A stretch of DNA of 23,406 nucleotides from Deltaproteobacteria bacterium (GTDB lineage Bacteria > Desulfobacterota > Syntrophia > Syntrophales > UBA5619), in contig JAPLJW010000139.1 of NCBI GenBank assembly GCA_026388365.1, forward strand, positions 1-23,406, given 5' to 3'. Under the pieces are notes generated by a model. That model was not told the origin of the DNA and did no database searches. It saw only the letters and a program-made list of their open reading frames with translations. The translations under genes and the position numbers were made by a program. Position 1 is the stretch's first letter, and every line of letters starts with the position of its first letter. This document shows positions 6,282 to 13,448 of the stretch, one piece after another.

Positions 6282-7403
6282 TTATTTATCGAATAATTTA
6301 ATTGCTTCTTCCACAGGGGTATATTTTCTTTTCTGGACTTCAGCGTTATGTTTGAAAGTAAGGTGCCCTTTTGTAAAGTCCAGTCCATTGCGTAAAGCTT
6401 CATTTTCCTTCACGGCTTTTAGCCATCCTTTATTCGCGATTTCCAGCGCATAAGGGAAAGTAGCATTTGACAATGCCGTTGAAGAGGTCCTTGAAATTGC
6501 TGAAGGAAGGTTAGAGACACACAGGTGCCTTATCCCGTCAACCACGTAAACGGGGTCGTCAAATGTCGAAAACCTGCATGTTTCTATTGTCCCATTCGGT
6601 TCGCAATCGATATCCACTATAAGTGAATTCTTTTTCATAAGTTTAAGCATGTCTTTGGTGACAAGAGTCAATCCCGGGTACCATTTAACGCAGTTTACAA
6701 GCAGGTCTGTTTCCGGGAGCAGTTTTTTTATATTGGTTTGGCTTGAATATAGGGTTTTTATATCAGGGAATATTTTATATTTTATTTCTCTTAATCTTTC
6801 AACGCTGACATCAAGTATTGTCACATCAGCGCCAAGCCCCAAAGCGTATTTTGCCGCGTTTATCCCCAGATGGCCGGCTCCTAAAATAACAACTTTTGCG
6901 GATTCAACTCCCGGCATACCGCCCATTAATATGCCGTTGCCTCCGTTGGTGCTGAAAAGATGATATACTCCGATTAACATTCCCACCATGCCCGCTGCCT
7001 GGCTCATTGGAATCAGGAGGGGAAAACTTCCGTCTTTTGCCATAACGTCTTCATAAGCTATACCTACAACTTTTTTATTGAGCAGGACATCGGTTTCCTC
7101 TCGCCTGATAGCGGAATGGATGTATGTGAATATAATTTGCTGTTCCTGTATAAAATCAAACTCAACAGGGAGGATTTCCTTGACTTTTGTTATCATTTCG
7201 GCTTTTTTAAATACTTCGGAAGCATTATTGATTATTTCTGCCCCGGCTTTTTTATAGTCGTCGTCTGAAAAACCGCTTTTAAGCCCGGCATTTGTTTCAA
7301 CTAATACTTTATGCCCTTTGGATGTGAATCCTTCAACGTTGTTTGGCGTATGGGCAATCCTGTTTTCGCCTTCCTTTATTTCCTTCGGTATTCCGATTAT
7401 CAT
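6282..7403 (-). CDS. Alanine dehydrogenase family protein (divergent)
   Basis: This 373-residue protein belongs to the AlaDH/PNT family. It begins MIIGIPKEIKEGENRIAHTP with Arg15, and carries Lys75 (KVKE) and His96 (FTYIH) at the substrate-binding positions. The Rossmann motif is VVILGAGHLG (171-180), and the tail block HLCVSNLP then SRTSSTAL is family-typical. Alanine dehydrogenase interconverts L-alanine with pyruvate and ammonia using NAD. The usual catalytic Asp in the AIDQGG motif aligns with Glu268 (DCEPNG), and the VPGAKAP loop is replaced by KWYPGLTLV, so the substrate may differ. The start is set by AAGGAGGAGG four bases before ATG. It lies 41 bases upstream of the oraS remnant. Ornithine fermentation yields alanine, so a shared pathway is plausible. 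AT-rich codon use contrasts with the lipid A genes. Confidence 0.75.
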   Translation of the reverse strand: MIIGIPKEIKEGENRIAHTPNNVEGFTSKGHKVLVETNAGLKSGFSDDDYKKAGAEIINNASEVFKKAEMITKVKEILPVEFDFIQEQQIIFTYIHSAIRREETDVLLNKKVVGIAYEDVMAKDGSFPLLIPMSQAAGMVGMLIGVYHLFSTNGGNGILMGGMPGVESAKVVILGAGHLGINAAKYALGLGADVTILDVSVERLREIKYKIFPDIKTLYSSQTNIKKLLPETDLLVNCVKWYPGLTLVTKDMLKLMKKNSLIVDIDCEPNGTIETCRFSTFDDPVYVVDGIRHLCVSNLPSAISRTSSTALSNATFPYALEIANKGWLKAVKENEALRNGLDFTKGHLTFKHNAEVQKRKYTPVEEAIKLFDK

Positions 7404-7415
7404 TTTACCTCCTCC

Positions 7416-7445
7416 TTAAACAGCCACCTTATGGTGGCTGTTTAA
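7416..7445 (-). promoter_or_regulatory. Perfect hairpin abutting the ald ribosome site
   Basis: TTAAACAGCCACC (7416-7428) and GGTGGCTGTTTAA (7433-7445) form a 13-pair stem with a 4-base loop. On the transcript it ends right at the GGAGG of ald. No T run follows on either strand, so it is not a normal terminator. A role in translation control or mRNA stability is inferred. Confidence 0.6.
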
Positions 7446-7498
7446 CCCCTAAGTTGTTTGATTTATCAAAAATCTTATTTTTGAGAAATCTTTAGGGG
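7446..7498 (-). promoter_or_regulatory. Second structured element in the ald leader
   Basis: An interrupted inverted repeat: CCCCTAA (7446-7452) with TTAGGGG (7492-7498), GATTT (7460-7464) with AAATC (7486-7490), and TCAAAAAT (7466-7473) with ATTTTTGA (7477-7484), closed by a 3-base loop. Together with the adjacent hairpin it fills the 3' end of a leader of nearly 290 bases. No known riboswitch class was recognised. A mobile-element end is an alternative. Confidence 0.45.
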
Positions 7499-7697
7499 CG
7501 CAATCCACCTTCCCTATCTGAAAACTGCGGAAAAACTGAATCAAACAGATGATTTGCTTATTAGATTATTGGATAATTAGTTTATAAATAACAAGTTGTA
7601 TTGAAATCAATGTCAGAAGCCCTGTGCAGGCCTGATAAATCAACGCTTGCGGCTACGAATTTGGTTTATTAATAAGGCATTGCTTTTTGACGGCCGG

Positions 7698-7726
7698 AGC
7701 ATAGGGGAGCTGTTTTGGCTTGTCAA
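7698..7726 (-). promoter_or_regulatory. Sigma70-like promoter of ald
   Basis: Minus strand: TTGACA at 7726-7721, a 17-base spacer, then TATGCT at 7703-7698. AAAATATTTC lies just upstream of the -35 box. The transcript would start near 7690, leaving a leader of about 287 bases before the ald start codon. Confidence 0.6.
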
Positions 7727-7948
7727 GAAATATTTTGCATGGAAAACTGGCCGCTGATTACCACTCGTAATCTTGCATATTTCTTAAGTATCATCAACTG
7801 AAGATTACAGGAAGTTGTGGTTGCCCCCGATCACCACCCGAAAATGCTGTCTTTCGACCGATTATCAATAAAACGCTCCGGAAAGTCAATCTGCGCCTTT
7901 GTATTTGAAAAATATTCAATTCCAACTACATGCAATTTCCCTTTTCCC
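7727..7948. other. Divergent intergenic region between ald and prc promoters
   Basis: No gene or RNA gene was recognised. The stretch lies between the leftward ald promoter and the rightward prc promoter. Confidence 0.4.
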
Positions 7949-7977
7949 TTGACAGAACCCCTCCGCCCTTCTATCGT
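7949..7977 (+). promoter_or_regulatory. Candidate promoter of prc
   Basis: TTGACA (7949-7954), a 17-base spacer, then TATCGT (7972-7977). The -35 box is perfect and the -10 box weak. Its position within the long open frame argues that prc translation starts further right. Confidence 0.45.
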
Positions 7978-8058
7978 CACAACCACTTAATTTCTCATAC
8001 AGAGCAAAAGGATGGACAGCCGTGCCCCGGTACGGCGGGAAGAACAGAGAACAAGAGC

Positions 8059-10167
8059 ATGTGCTATCGAAGAATTGAAGACATCTCCAGAAACACCCCC
8101 TGGGATAATCAATGCAGCCGCAGAGCGGCGTTCGGCAACAAGGGCGGATTCTGTATCCAGAGGCTGCTTCTGATTCTGCTGCTGATCCTGCTGTTGCCCG
8201 TTTCCTCAATGGCCGAAAACCTTTCCTGCAGCCGCATGCCCATGCTGATGGAGCGGTTCCTGGCCAGTCACTACGCGATGAAGAGTATAACCGGGGAGAT
8301 CAACATTCAGGCCGTCGACCAGATGATCAAGAGTCTCGACCCCTCCAGAACGCTGCTGTACGAGTCCGATTTGGAAAAGCTGAAGCACGTTCTGCAAGGC
8401 GTGTTTGTAAGCATGCAATCGGGCGACTGTATCGCACTGCCGCAGGTTTACGATGTGCTCGTCGCAAGGGCGCGGGAGAACGAGGCCATTGTCAAGAATA
8501 TTCTGGGGCCGGACTACCGACTCGACGAGACGGTTGAGCTGAACATCAACGTGAACAAGCGCCCCTATGTGAAGACGACGGCGGAAAAGCTTGGGCTCCT
8601 GAGAAAGGTCGTGCAATTCCAGATCGAAACTGCACTGCTTGCAGGCGTCGACTTGGCGGAAGCCAAGAAGCAGCAGATTCACCGCTACGAGCTGCAGACG
8701 ATGCGGGTGGTCGAGCACAATCCCGAAAAACTCATTACGAACTTCGCCGAGGCCTTCGCCCGAACCCTGGATCCGCACACAAGCTACCTATCCCCTGAAA
8801 ACTTAGATGACCTCCGGATTCAGATGCAGCTTTCCCTGGAAGGGATCGGAGCGCTCCTCAGCAGCGACAACGGCTTTACCGTCATTGAGGAGTTGATTCC
8901 CGGGGGAGGAGCCGAGCGCTCGGGCCTGCTGAAACCGAAGGACAAGATCATCGCGGTGGCCCAGGAAGAGGAAAAGCCCATTGGCGTCATCGACATGGAT
9001 CTACGCGACATTATCAAGATGATTCGCGGCAAGAAAGGCACGCAGGTAACGCTGACAATCCTGCGGCAGGTGGAACGCACGGATCGCTTCGACGTCACTA
9101 TCACGCGCGACAAGATCGACATCAAAGAGCAGGAGGCCAAGATCACCTACGAGACCCGGACAGTGGACGGCAGACCGTACAACTTCGGTGTGATCGATCT
9201 TCCTTCCTTCTACGGTGACGAGAAGGAAAACAAGTCCTGCTATGAAGACGTAAAAAGCCTCCTCGCGGAGGCTATGCGGCGGCATGTCGATGGGATCGTG
9301 CTTGACCTGTCACGCAACGGGGGGGGCCTACTCAGGGAGGCGGTGCGTCTTACCGGCCTTTTCATTGGCAAGGGCGGAATCGTGGCGACCAAAGATAGCC
9401 GCGGGCAGGTGACTATTCTCGCCAATGGTTCGGCTGCATCAAGGACGAAAGGCAGCAAGCGCAACGTGATTACGTTCCCGGCAGAAAATCTCCGATCGCT
9501 CTACACGGGACCCCTCGTTGTGCTAACGAGCCGCCTGAGCGCATCGGCCAGCGAGATCGTGGCGGGCGCTCTCAAAGACTACCATCGCGCTGTGGTCGTC
9601 GGGTCGGACCATACCTTCGGCAAGGGGTCCGTGCAGGAACTAACGCCTCTGCCCTTGGGTCTGGGCGGCATGAAAGTCACCACGGGGCTGTACTTCCTTC
9701 CCGGCGGCAAGTCTACACAGAAGATGGGCGTAGAAGCGGATGTCCGGCTGCCTATCTGGTTCATTCTCGAAGATATTGGTGAAACGGAGATGGACTATCC
9801 GCTTCCGGTCCAAGCGATCACGCCCTTCATCGTCGTTCCGGGAAACGCCACGCCGCTCTGGAAGCCACTGGAGCAGCCCATGCTCGCGAAGCTGGCAGCA
9901 AGGTCCAAGGCCCGGGTCGCCAAAGACGTGAAGTTCGCCGAGATCATCAAGAACAACAAAGAGGCCGCCAGCAAGAAGGGCGTAATCCGGCTGACCGACT
10001 TACGCAAGGATATGGGGAAGAAAAACGGCAGTACGAAGAAGGAGACACTTGCCGAGCTTAAGAAGAAAGCGCGTGACCAGTATGCTCCCTTCGTGAATGA
10101 GAGCGTCAACGTTCTACTCGATATGGTGACGCTGGGGTCATTTCTGCGCATTTCAAACCACAAATGA
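8059..10167 (+). CDS. prc: Tail-specific carboxy-terminal protease (Prc/Tsp, peptidase family S41)
   Basis: The frame is open from an ATG at 7930, but a promoter lies inside that part, so I took the ATG at 8059 (702 residues; E. coli Tsp is about 680). The start remains uncertain because the ribosome site is weak. A hydrophobic segment RLLLILLLILLLPVSSMA marks a signal peptide or anchor, preceded by an unusually long n-region, so the protease acts in the periplasm. Then come the Tsp N-terminal domain (with MIKSLDPSRTLLYESDLEKL), a PDZ domain (about residues 255-350) and the S41 protease core. The core has the catalytic Ser496 in SRLSASASEI and Lys522 in TFGKGSVQ. Prc trims or degrades periplasmic proteins with exposed C-termini and affects peptidoglycan enzymes and lipoproteins. 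It is the first gene of a short plus-strand group. Confidence 0.9.
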   Translation: MCYRRIEDISRNTPWDNQCSRRAAFGNKGGFCIQRLLLILLLILLLPVSSMAENLSCSRMPMLMERFLASHYAMKSITGEINIQAVDQMIKSLDPSRTLLYESDLEKLKHVLQGVFVSMQSGDCIALPQVYDVLVARARENEAIVKNILGPDYRLDETVELNINVNKRPYVKTTAEKLGLLRKVVQFQIETALLAGVDLAEAKKQQIHRYELQTMRVVEHNPEKLITNFAEAFARTLDPHTSYLSPENLDDLRIQMQLSLEGIGALLSSDNGFTVIEELIPGGGAERSGLLKPKDKIIAVAQEEEKPIGVIDMDLRDIIKMIRGKKGTQVTLTILRQVERTDRFDVTITRDKIDIKEQEAKITYETRTVDGRPYNFGVIDLPSFYGDEKENKSCYEDVKSLLAEAMRRHVDGIVLDLSRNGGGLLREAVRLTGLFIGKGGIVATKDSRGQVTILANGSAASRTKGSKRNVITFPAENLRSLYTGPLVVLTSRLSASASEIVAGALKDYHRAVVVGSDHTFGKGSVQELTPLPLGLGGMKVTTGLYFLPGGKSTQKMGVEADVRLPIWFILEDIGETEMDYPLPVQAITPFIVVPGNATPLWKPLEQPMLAKLAARSKARVAKDVKFAEIIKNNKEAASKKGVIRLTDLRKDMGKKNGSTKKETLAELKKKARDQYAPFVNESVNVLLDMVTLGSFLRISNHK

Positions 10168-10316
10168 ACCTCCCCGGAGCAAGCTGCCGGGTATCTCACG
10201 GTTAGCAGCTTCCCTCCAATCGAAGCAAGCGTCGGGGAATATGACCGTTATTCGCCGCACCGGTTGCTTTTATTGGATGCAGATGCTACAATTCAAACCA
10301 TCTTGAGAAAAAAAAG

Positions 10317-10547
10317 ATGAGTGACCTGAAGCAATGTATCGCAAAGCAGAAAAGGACGGATAAGGAATTCTCAGAGGGTTTCGAGAAAGGCGACGAACAA
10401 TTCAAGATCGGGGTTGTTCTCCGCCAGGCGCGCGAATCCGCTGGGTTGACCCAGGAGGAACTGGCCGTGCGCCTCAAGACCCAAAAGACGGCTATCTCCG
10501 GAGTCGAAAGCCATGCAGAGGACATCACCGAAATGGCCTCCAAATGA
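10317..10547 (+). CDS. XRE-family helix-turn-helix protein, antitoxin-like, C-terminally truncated
   Basis: This 76-residue protein starts MSDLKQCIAKQKRTDKEF and has the XRE helix-turn-helix FKIGVVLRQARESAGLTQEE through LAVRLKTQKTAISGVESHAE (about residues 29-68). This closely follows antitoxins of HigA type paired with phage Gp49-like/HigB toxins. Family members usually continue for about 20 residues after HAEDI with a leucine- and lysine-rich helix. Here it ends in ITEMASK and the stop overlaps the next start (ATGA). No toxin gene fits in the 149 bases upstream. It is probably an orphan remnant, perhaps still a DNA-binding protein. Confidence 0.65.
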   Translation: MSDLKQCIAKQKRTDKEFSEGFEKGDEQFKIGVVLRQARESAGLTQEELAVRLKTQKTAISGVESHAEDITEMASK

Positions 10548-11356
10548 AGAACCTTCTGGCCCCCATCGGCACGATCTGCTTCTGTTCCCTTTTCATGGGT
10601 TGCAGCCAGGAGAGCCTCATCTTTTATCCCGAAATCCTGCCGCCGGATTATCGATTCGCCTTTTCCGAACCTTTTGAAGAGGTGACCGTGCCCGTGGAGG
10701 CGGCAACCCTCAACGCCCTCCTTTTCAAGGCCAAAAATAAGGGGACAGATTTCAAATCTGTCTCCGCGGTCATCCTTTATCTGCACGGCAATGCCGGAAG
10801 CCTGAAGAGCTGGGGCGACGTGGCCGGGGATTTCACCTCGAGGGGCTACGATATCCTGATTCCGGACTACCGGGGTTTCGGCAAGAGCACCGGGAATATC
10901 GCGAACGAAAAGCAGTTGCTGGACGACGGCCTGGCCGTCTATCGCACGCTGACAAAAACCTGGCCGGAGGACCGGATCATTGTCTATGGAAGATCGATCG
11001 GAACAGGTATCGCGACCTTCATCGCCCGATCAGGGAAGCCCCGGATGCTCATCCTGGAGTCGCCCTTCCTGAGTCTCATCGATCTGGCATCCCACCATTA
11101 CCCGTTCCTGCCCCGGCCGATCATCTCAATGTTCCTCCGGTACCCGCTGAGAAACGACCGCCGGATCGGGGATGTCGCCTGCCCCGTCTATCTTTTTCAC
11201 GGCACAAAGGACGACATCATTCCTTTCGATCACAGCGTCCGGCTGGAGAGGCTGATCCGATCCCCGCACAGGCTGATCCGGATTGAAGGGGGAGGTCATA
11301 ACAATCTGAGCGATTACGGCGCCTTTGACAGGGAGCTGGATCAAATCCTCCGGTAG
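10544..11356 (+). CDS. Exported alpha/beta hydrolase, probable lipoprotein (bem46-like)
   Basis: This 270-residue protein has a short N-terminal signal, MKNLLAPIGTICFCSLFMGC, with Cys20 as the possible lipidation site. The lipobox FMGC is imperfect. The hydrolase domain has YLHGNAGSL (79-87), DYRGFGKSTG (108-117), the nucleophile elbow GRSIGT with Ser151, the acid Asp223 in HGTKDD and His252 in GGGHNN. Likely a periplasmic or membrane-attached esterase or thioesterase; the substrate is unknown. Residues about 65-73 (NKGTDFKSV) are encoded by a short palindromic repeat and sit in a loop just before the beta strand leading to the oxyanion hole. The start overlaps the stop of the XRE gene by four bases. 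It converges with the outer-membrane operon. Confidence 0.83.
   Translation: MKNLLAPIGTICFCSLFMGCSQESLIFYPEILPPDYRFAFSEPFEEVTVPVEAATLNALLFKAKNKGTDFKSVSAVILYLHGNAGSLKSWGDVAGDFTSRGYDILIPDYRGFGKSTGNIANEKQLLDDGLAVYRTLTKTWPEDRIIVYGRSIGTGIATFIARSGKPRMLILESPFLSLIDLASHHYPFLPRPIISMFLRYPLRNDRRIGDVACPVYLFHGTKDDIIPFDHSVRLERLIRSPHRLIRIEGGGHNNLSDYGAFDRELDQILR
10741..10765. repeat. Short palindromic repeat inside the hydrolase gene
   Basis: GGGGACAGATTT (10741-10752), one C, then AAATCTGTCTCC (10754-10765). The arms pair over 12 positions with a single G-T mismatch. It is preceded by AAAATAA. This form resembles the GGGGACAG-type palindromes that I recall as dispersed repeats in deltaproteobacterial genomes, linked with IS200-like (RAYT) transposases. 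It keeps the reading frame and encodes KGTDFKSVS. Confidence 0.6.
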
Positions 11357-11376
11357 CCTGCCCCCTTTTGTTTCAC

Positions 11377-11550
11377 CTACCCTTCGATCGGTTTCGCCTC
11401 GTCGATGAGCATGATCGGAATTTCTTCCCGGATCTCGTAGAGCAGACGGCAGCGGTCGCAGATGAGGCCGTCCTCCGCGGGGTTCAAACGCACCTCGCCC
11501 TTGCACTTCGGGCAGGCCAATATTTCTAACAGTTCCTTACTGACTCCCAT
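11377..11550 (-). CDS. Trm112-like / YcaR-family zinc-binding small protein
   Basis: This 57-residue protein starts MGVSKELLEILACPKCKGEV, with the zinc-ribbon pairs CPKC (about residues 13-16) and CDRC (about 34-37), and ends in EEIPIMLIDEAKPIEG. This is the compact Trm112p-like (UPF0434) fold, which binds one zinc ion. In E. coli the homologue ycaR lies between lpxK and kdsB, so linkage to lipopolysaccharide genes recurs, though its role is not well defined. A GGGGGTG ribosome site precedes the ATG. It starts three bases after the waaC stop codon and is the last gene of the operon. A convergent hydrolase gene ends 20 bases away. Confidence 0.85.
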   Translation of the reverse strand: MGVSKELLEILACPKCKGEVRLNPAEDGLICDRCRLLYEIREEIPIMLIDEAKPIEG

Positions 11551-11553
11551 CGT

Positions 11554-12726
11554 TCACCCCCTTTGTTCCCTTCCCGCCAGCATTTCCTTCACAGCCGTAA
11601 AAACCTCTTCCACAGAGACATCCGTCATGCACCGGGGCGTTTCACAACGTTTCCGGAAGCAGGGGCTGCAAGAGAGCCCCTTCCGGATGATCCGGTGTCC
11701 GGGACCGCAGGGGCCCGTCCGGGCGGGGTCGGTCGGCCCGAAGAGGGCGACGACCGGCGTTCCCACCGCCGCGGCAAGGTGCATGGGGCCGGAGTCGGTC
11801 GTGACGAGGAGGGCCGCCTCCCGATAGACGCAGGCCAGCTCGCGGAGCGTCGTCCGGCCGCCGAGGTTGACGGCCTTGGTTCGCATCTTCCGGCAAATCC
11901 GTTCCAGTGGAGCGGGTTCGCCGCCCGTTAAAACAATGCCGACCCCCAGTTCTACCCGGAGCCGGTCACAGAGCCCTGCAAACTTCCCCTCCTCCCAGAG
12001 TTTCGTCTCCCAGAAAGCAACCGGATTGACGGCCACGAAGCGCGGCATATCCTTGTAAACACCCTCCCCTTCGGCCGTCGTTTCCGCGTCCGGTTGATCT
12101 CCTGCCGGGAAGGGGTGCGGCGCCGGCGGTAGAAGGGAATGCCTTTCCCTGATCGATGGGAGCGATGCGGCGTGTTCATTGAGGAGCGCCGCCACGCGCC
12201 GCTTCTCCTTTTCTCCAACGGCGATCCTGAATTCCGGCGTCGCCGCAAGACAGGCCGCCCCCGATTTCCCGGCGACATGGCGCACGAAGTCGAGGTAGCG
12301 GTCCACAGCATGCTTCCCCATCGCCTCGGAAATTTTTTCGTTGTAGAAGAGGCCGCTCAGCTCCTGCAGGCTGTCGTAGCCTAACTTTCGTTTTCCGCCG
12401 CTGAGGAGGACGATCACGGCGCTCTTGAAGAGACCGTGGAAGTCAATCACCAAATCATAACGGCGGCGCCGAAGAGACCTGAGAAATGATCGCATTTCCC
12501 GGAGAGGCGCGATGATCTGTCCCCTCCGGAGTTCATTGATCCAGCGTTTCCGGCCGGAGACGATCACCCGGTCCAGGTCGGGATGGCCCGCGAGCAGATC
12601 GGCGGCCGCCTCCTCGACGACCCAGGTAATATCCGCGTCGGGATAGCAACGCCGGAGGGCGGCGAGCGACGGCAGCGTGTGGATGACGTCGCCGATGGCG
12701 CTCAGTTTGACGATCAGGATGTTCAC
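11554..12726 (-). CDS. waaC: Lipopolysaccharide heptosyltransferase I
   Basis: This 390-residue protein is a GT9-family glycosyltransferase that adds the first L-glycero-D-manno-heptose from ADP-heptose to Kdo2-lipid A at the inner membrane. It begins MNILIVKLSAIGDVIHTLPS, contains WVVEE (35-39) and RRRRYDLVIDFHGLFKSA (86-103) as in E. coli WaaC, and has the donor-binding block TTDSGPMHLAAAVGTPV followed by ALFGPTDP. The start is a GTG at 12726 whose bases overlap the gmhB stop (GTGA), with GAGGAA nine bases upstream. An upstream in-frame start would overlap gmhB deeply and was rejected. The protein is longer than the usual 320-350 residues because of a Pro/Glu-rich insertion of about 40 residues (188-227) between the two Rossmann domains. 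Confidence 0.88.
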   Translation of the reverse strand: MNILIVKLSAIGDVIHTLPSLAALRRCYPDADITWVVEEAAADLLAGHPDLDRVIVSGRKRWINELRRGQIIAPLREMRSFLRSLRRRRYDLVIDFHGLFKSAVIVLLSGGKRKLGYDSLQELSGLFYNEKISEAMGKHAVDRYLDFVRHVAGKSGAACLAATPEFRIAVGEKEKRRVAALLNEHAASLPSIRERHSLLPPAPHPFPAGDQPDAETTAEGEGVYKDMPRFVAVNPVAFWETKLWEEGKFAGLCDRLRVELGVGIVLTGGEPAPLERICRKMRTKAVNLGGRTTLRELACVYREAALLVTTDSGPMHLAAAVGTPVVALFGPTDPARTGPCGPGHRIIRKGLSCSPCFRKRCETPRCMTDVSVEEVFTAVKEMLAGREQRG

Positions 12727-13388
12727 GATTTGCGGTTCCTCAGGATCCATTTGACCGCGGCGAGCAGATCGCCGGCGACGTACACAGGCCGGACGATTCC
12801 CACCTCCCGTTCGGGGCCGGCTTTCTCGATGGGGGCACGATGCGGCATCATATCTCCATTCTTCTGCGATTCTTCGTCCGGACCCAGTTGAGCGGCGGCC
12901 TCCTCGCCGTATCCGGTCCGGACGAGGATACCCTGCACTCCGGCCCTGGCCCCGGCCTCGATGTCCTTCAGCGTATCCCCGACCATATAGGAGCGATTCG
13001 GATCGATCCGAAGTTCCTCCACCGCCCGGAGGAGCATTCCCGGCGAGGGTTTCCGGCAGTCGCAAATTTTGAGGTACTCCACCCGCCCCTCCGTCGGATG
13101 GTGGGGACAGAAATAGAAGGCGTCGATCAACGCCCCGTCCGCCCGGAGGATATCCCGGAGATAATCATGGGTCTTCTCGACGAGGACCTCGTCGAAAACC
13201 CCGCGGGCAACCCCCGACTGGTTCGTGACGACGACGGCCTTCATCCCGCTTTTGTTGATCAGCCGGATCGCTTCGGCGGCGCCGGGGATCAGTTGAAGCT
13301 TCTCCATCCGGTCGAGATACCCCACCTCTTCATTGATCGTCCCGTCGCGGTCCAGAAAGACCGCCGCCGGTCGTTTTTCCCCTTTCAT
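12723..13388 (-). CDS. gmhB: D-glycero-D-manno-heptose 1,7-bisphosphate phosphatase
   Basis: This 221-residue HAD phosphatase removes the C7 phosphate in ADP-heptose synthesis. Motif I is VFLDRDGTIN with Asp13 and Asp15, motif II is VVVTNQSGVARG, motif III is CDCRKPSPGML and motif IV is YMVGDTLKDIEAG. The zinc loop ligands are CPHH and CDC. The ATG at 13388 was chosen over the TTG one codon earlier. The family is usually 175-190 residues. The extra length is a linker of about 25 residues near the C-terminus (EESQKNGDMMPHRAP and onward) before the last helix VAGDLLAAVKWIL. It overlaps waaC by four bases and follows waaF after 60 bases of G-rich repeat. Confidence 0.9.
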   Translation of the reverse strand: MKGEKRPAAVFLDRDGTINEEVGYLDRMEKLQLIPGAAEAIRLINKSGMKAVVVTNQSGVARGVFDEVLVEKTHDYLRDILRADGALIDAFYFCPHHPTEGRVEYLKICDCRKPSPGMLLRAVEELRIDPNRSYMVGDTLKDIEAGARAGVQGILVRTGYGEEAAAQLGPDEESQKNGDMMPHRAPIEKAGPEREVGIVRPVYVAGDLLAAVKWILRNRKS

Positions 13389-13401
13389 CAATCCGGGTTT
13401 T

Positions 13402-13437
13402 CCCCCTCCCCTTCATCCCCTCCCACCCGGGGAGGGG
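13402..13437 (-). repeat. G-rich element with hairpin between waaF and gmhB
   Basis: On the minus strand, five runs of three to five G (13428-13402) are separated by loops of one to five bases, which fits a G-quadruplex motif. Overlapping it, CCCCTCCC (13417-13424) pairs with GGGAGGGG (13430-13437). It lies 13 bases upstream of the gmhB start. A related fragment, with two five-G runs, lies between lpxK and waaF near 14556-14568. Confidence 0.5.
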
Positions 13438-13448
13438 AAATTTTAATT

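Noticed and set aside
10172..10211. Short inverted repeats after prc as a terminator
   Set aside because: Stems are weak (five to seven pairs) and no T run follows, so I did not call a terminator.
10168..10316. Fifty open codons after the prc stop, in the same frame and ending on the XRE start codon
   Set aside because: Does not resemble a HigB-type toxin and has no start codon; probably chance in moderately GC-rich DNA.
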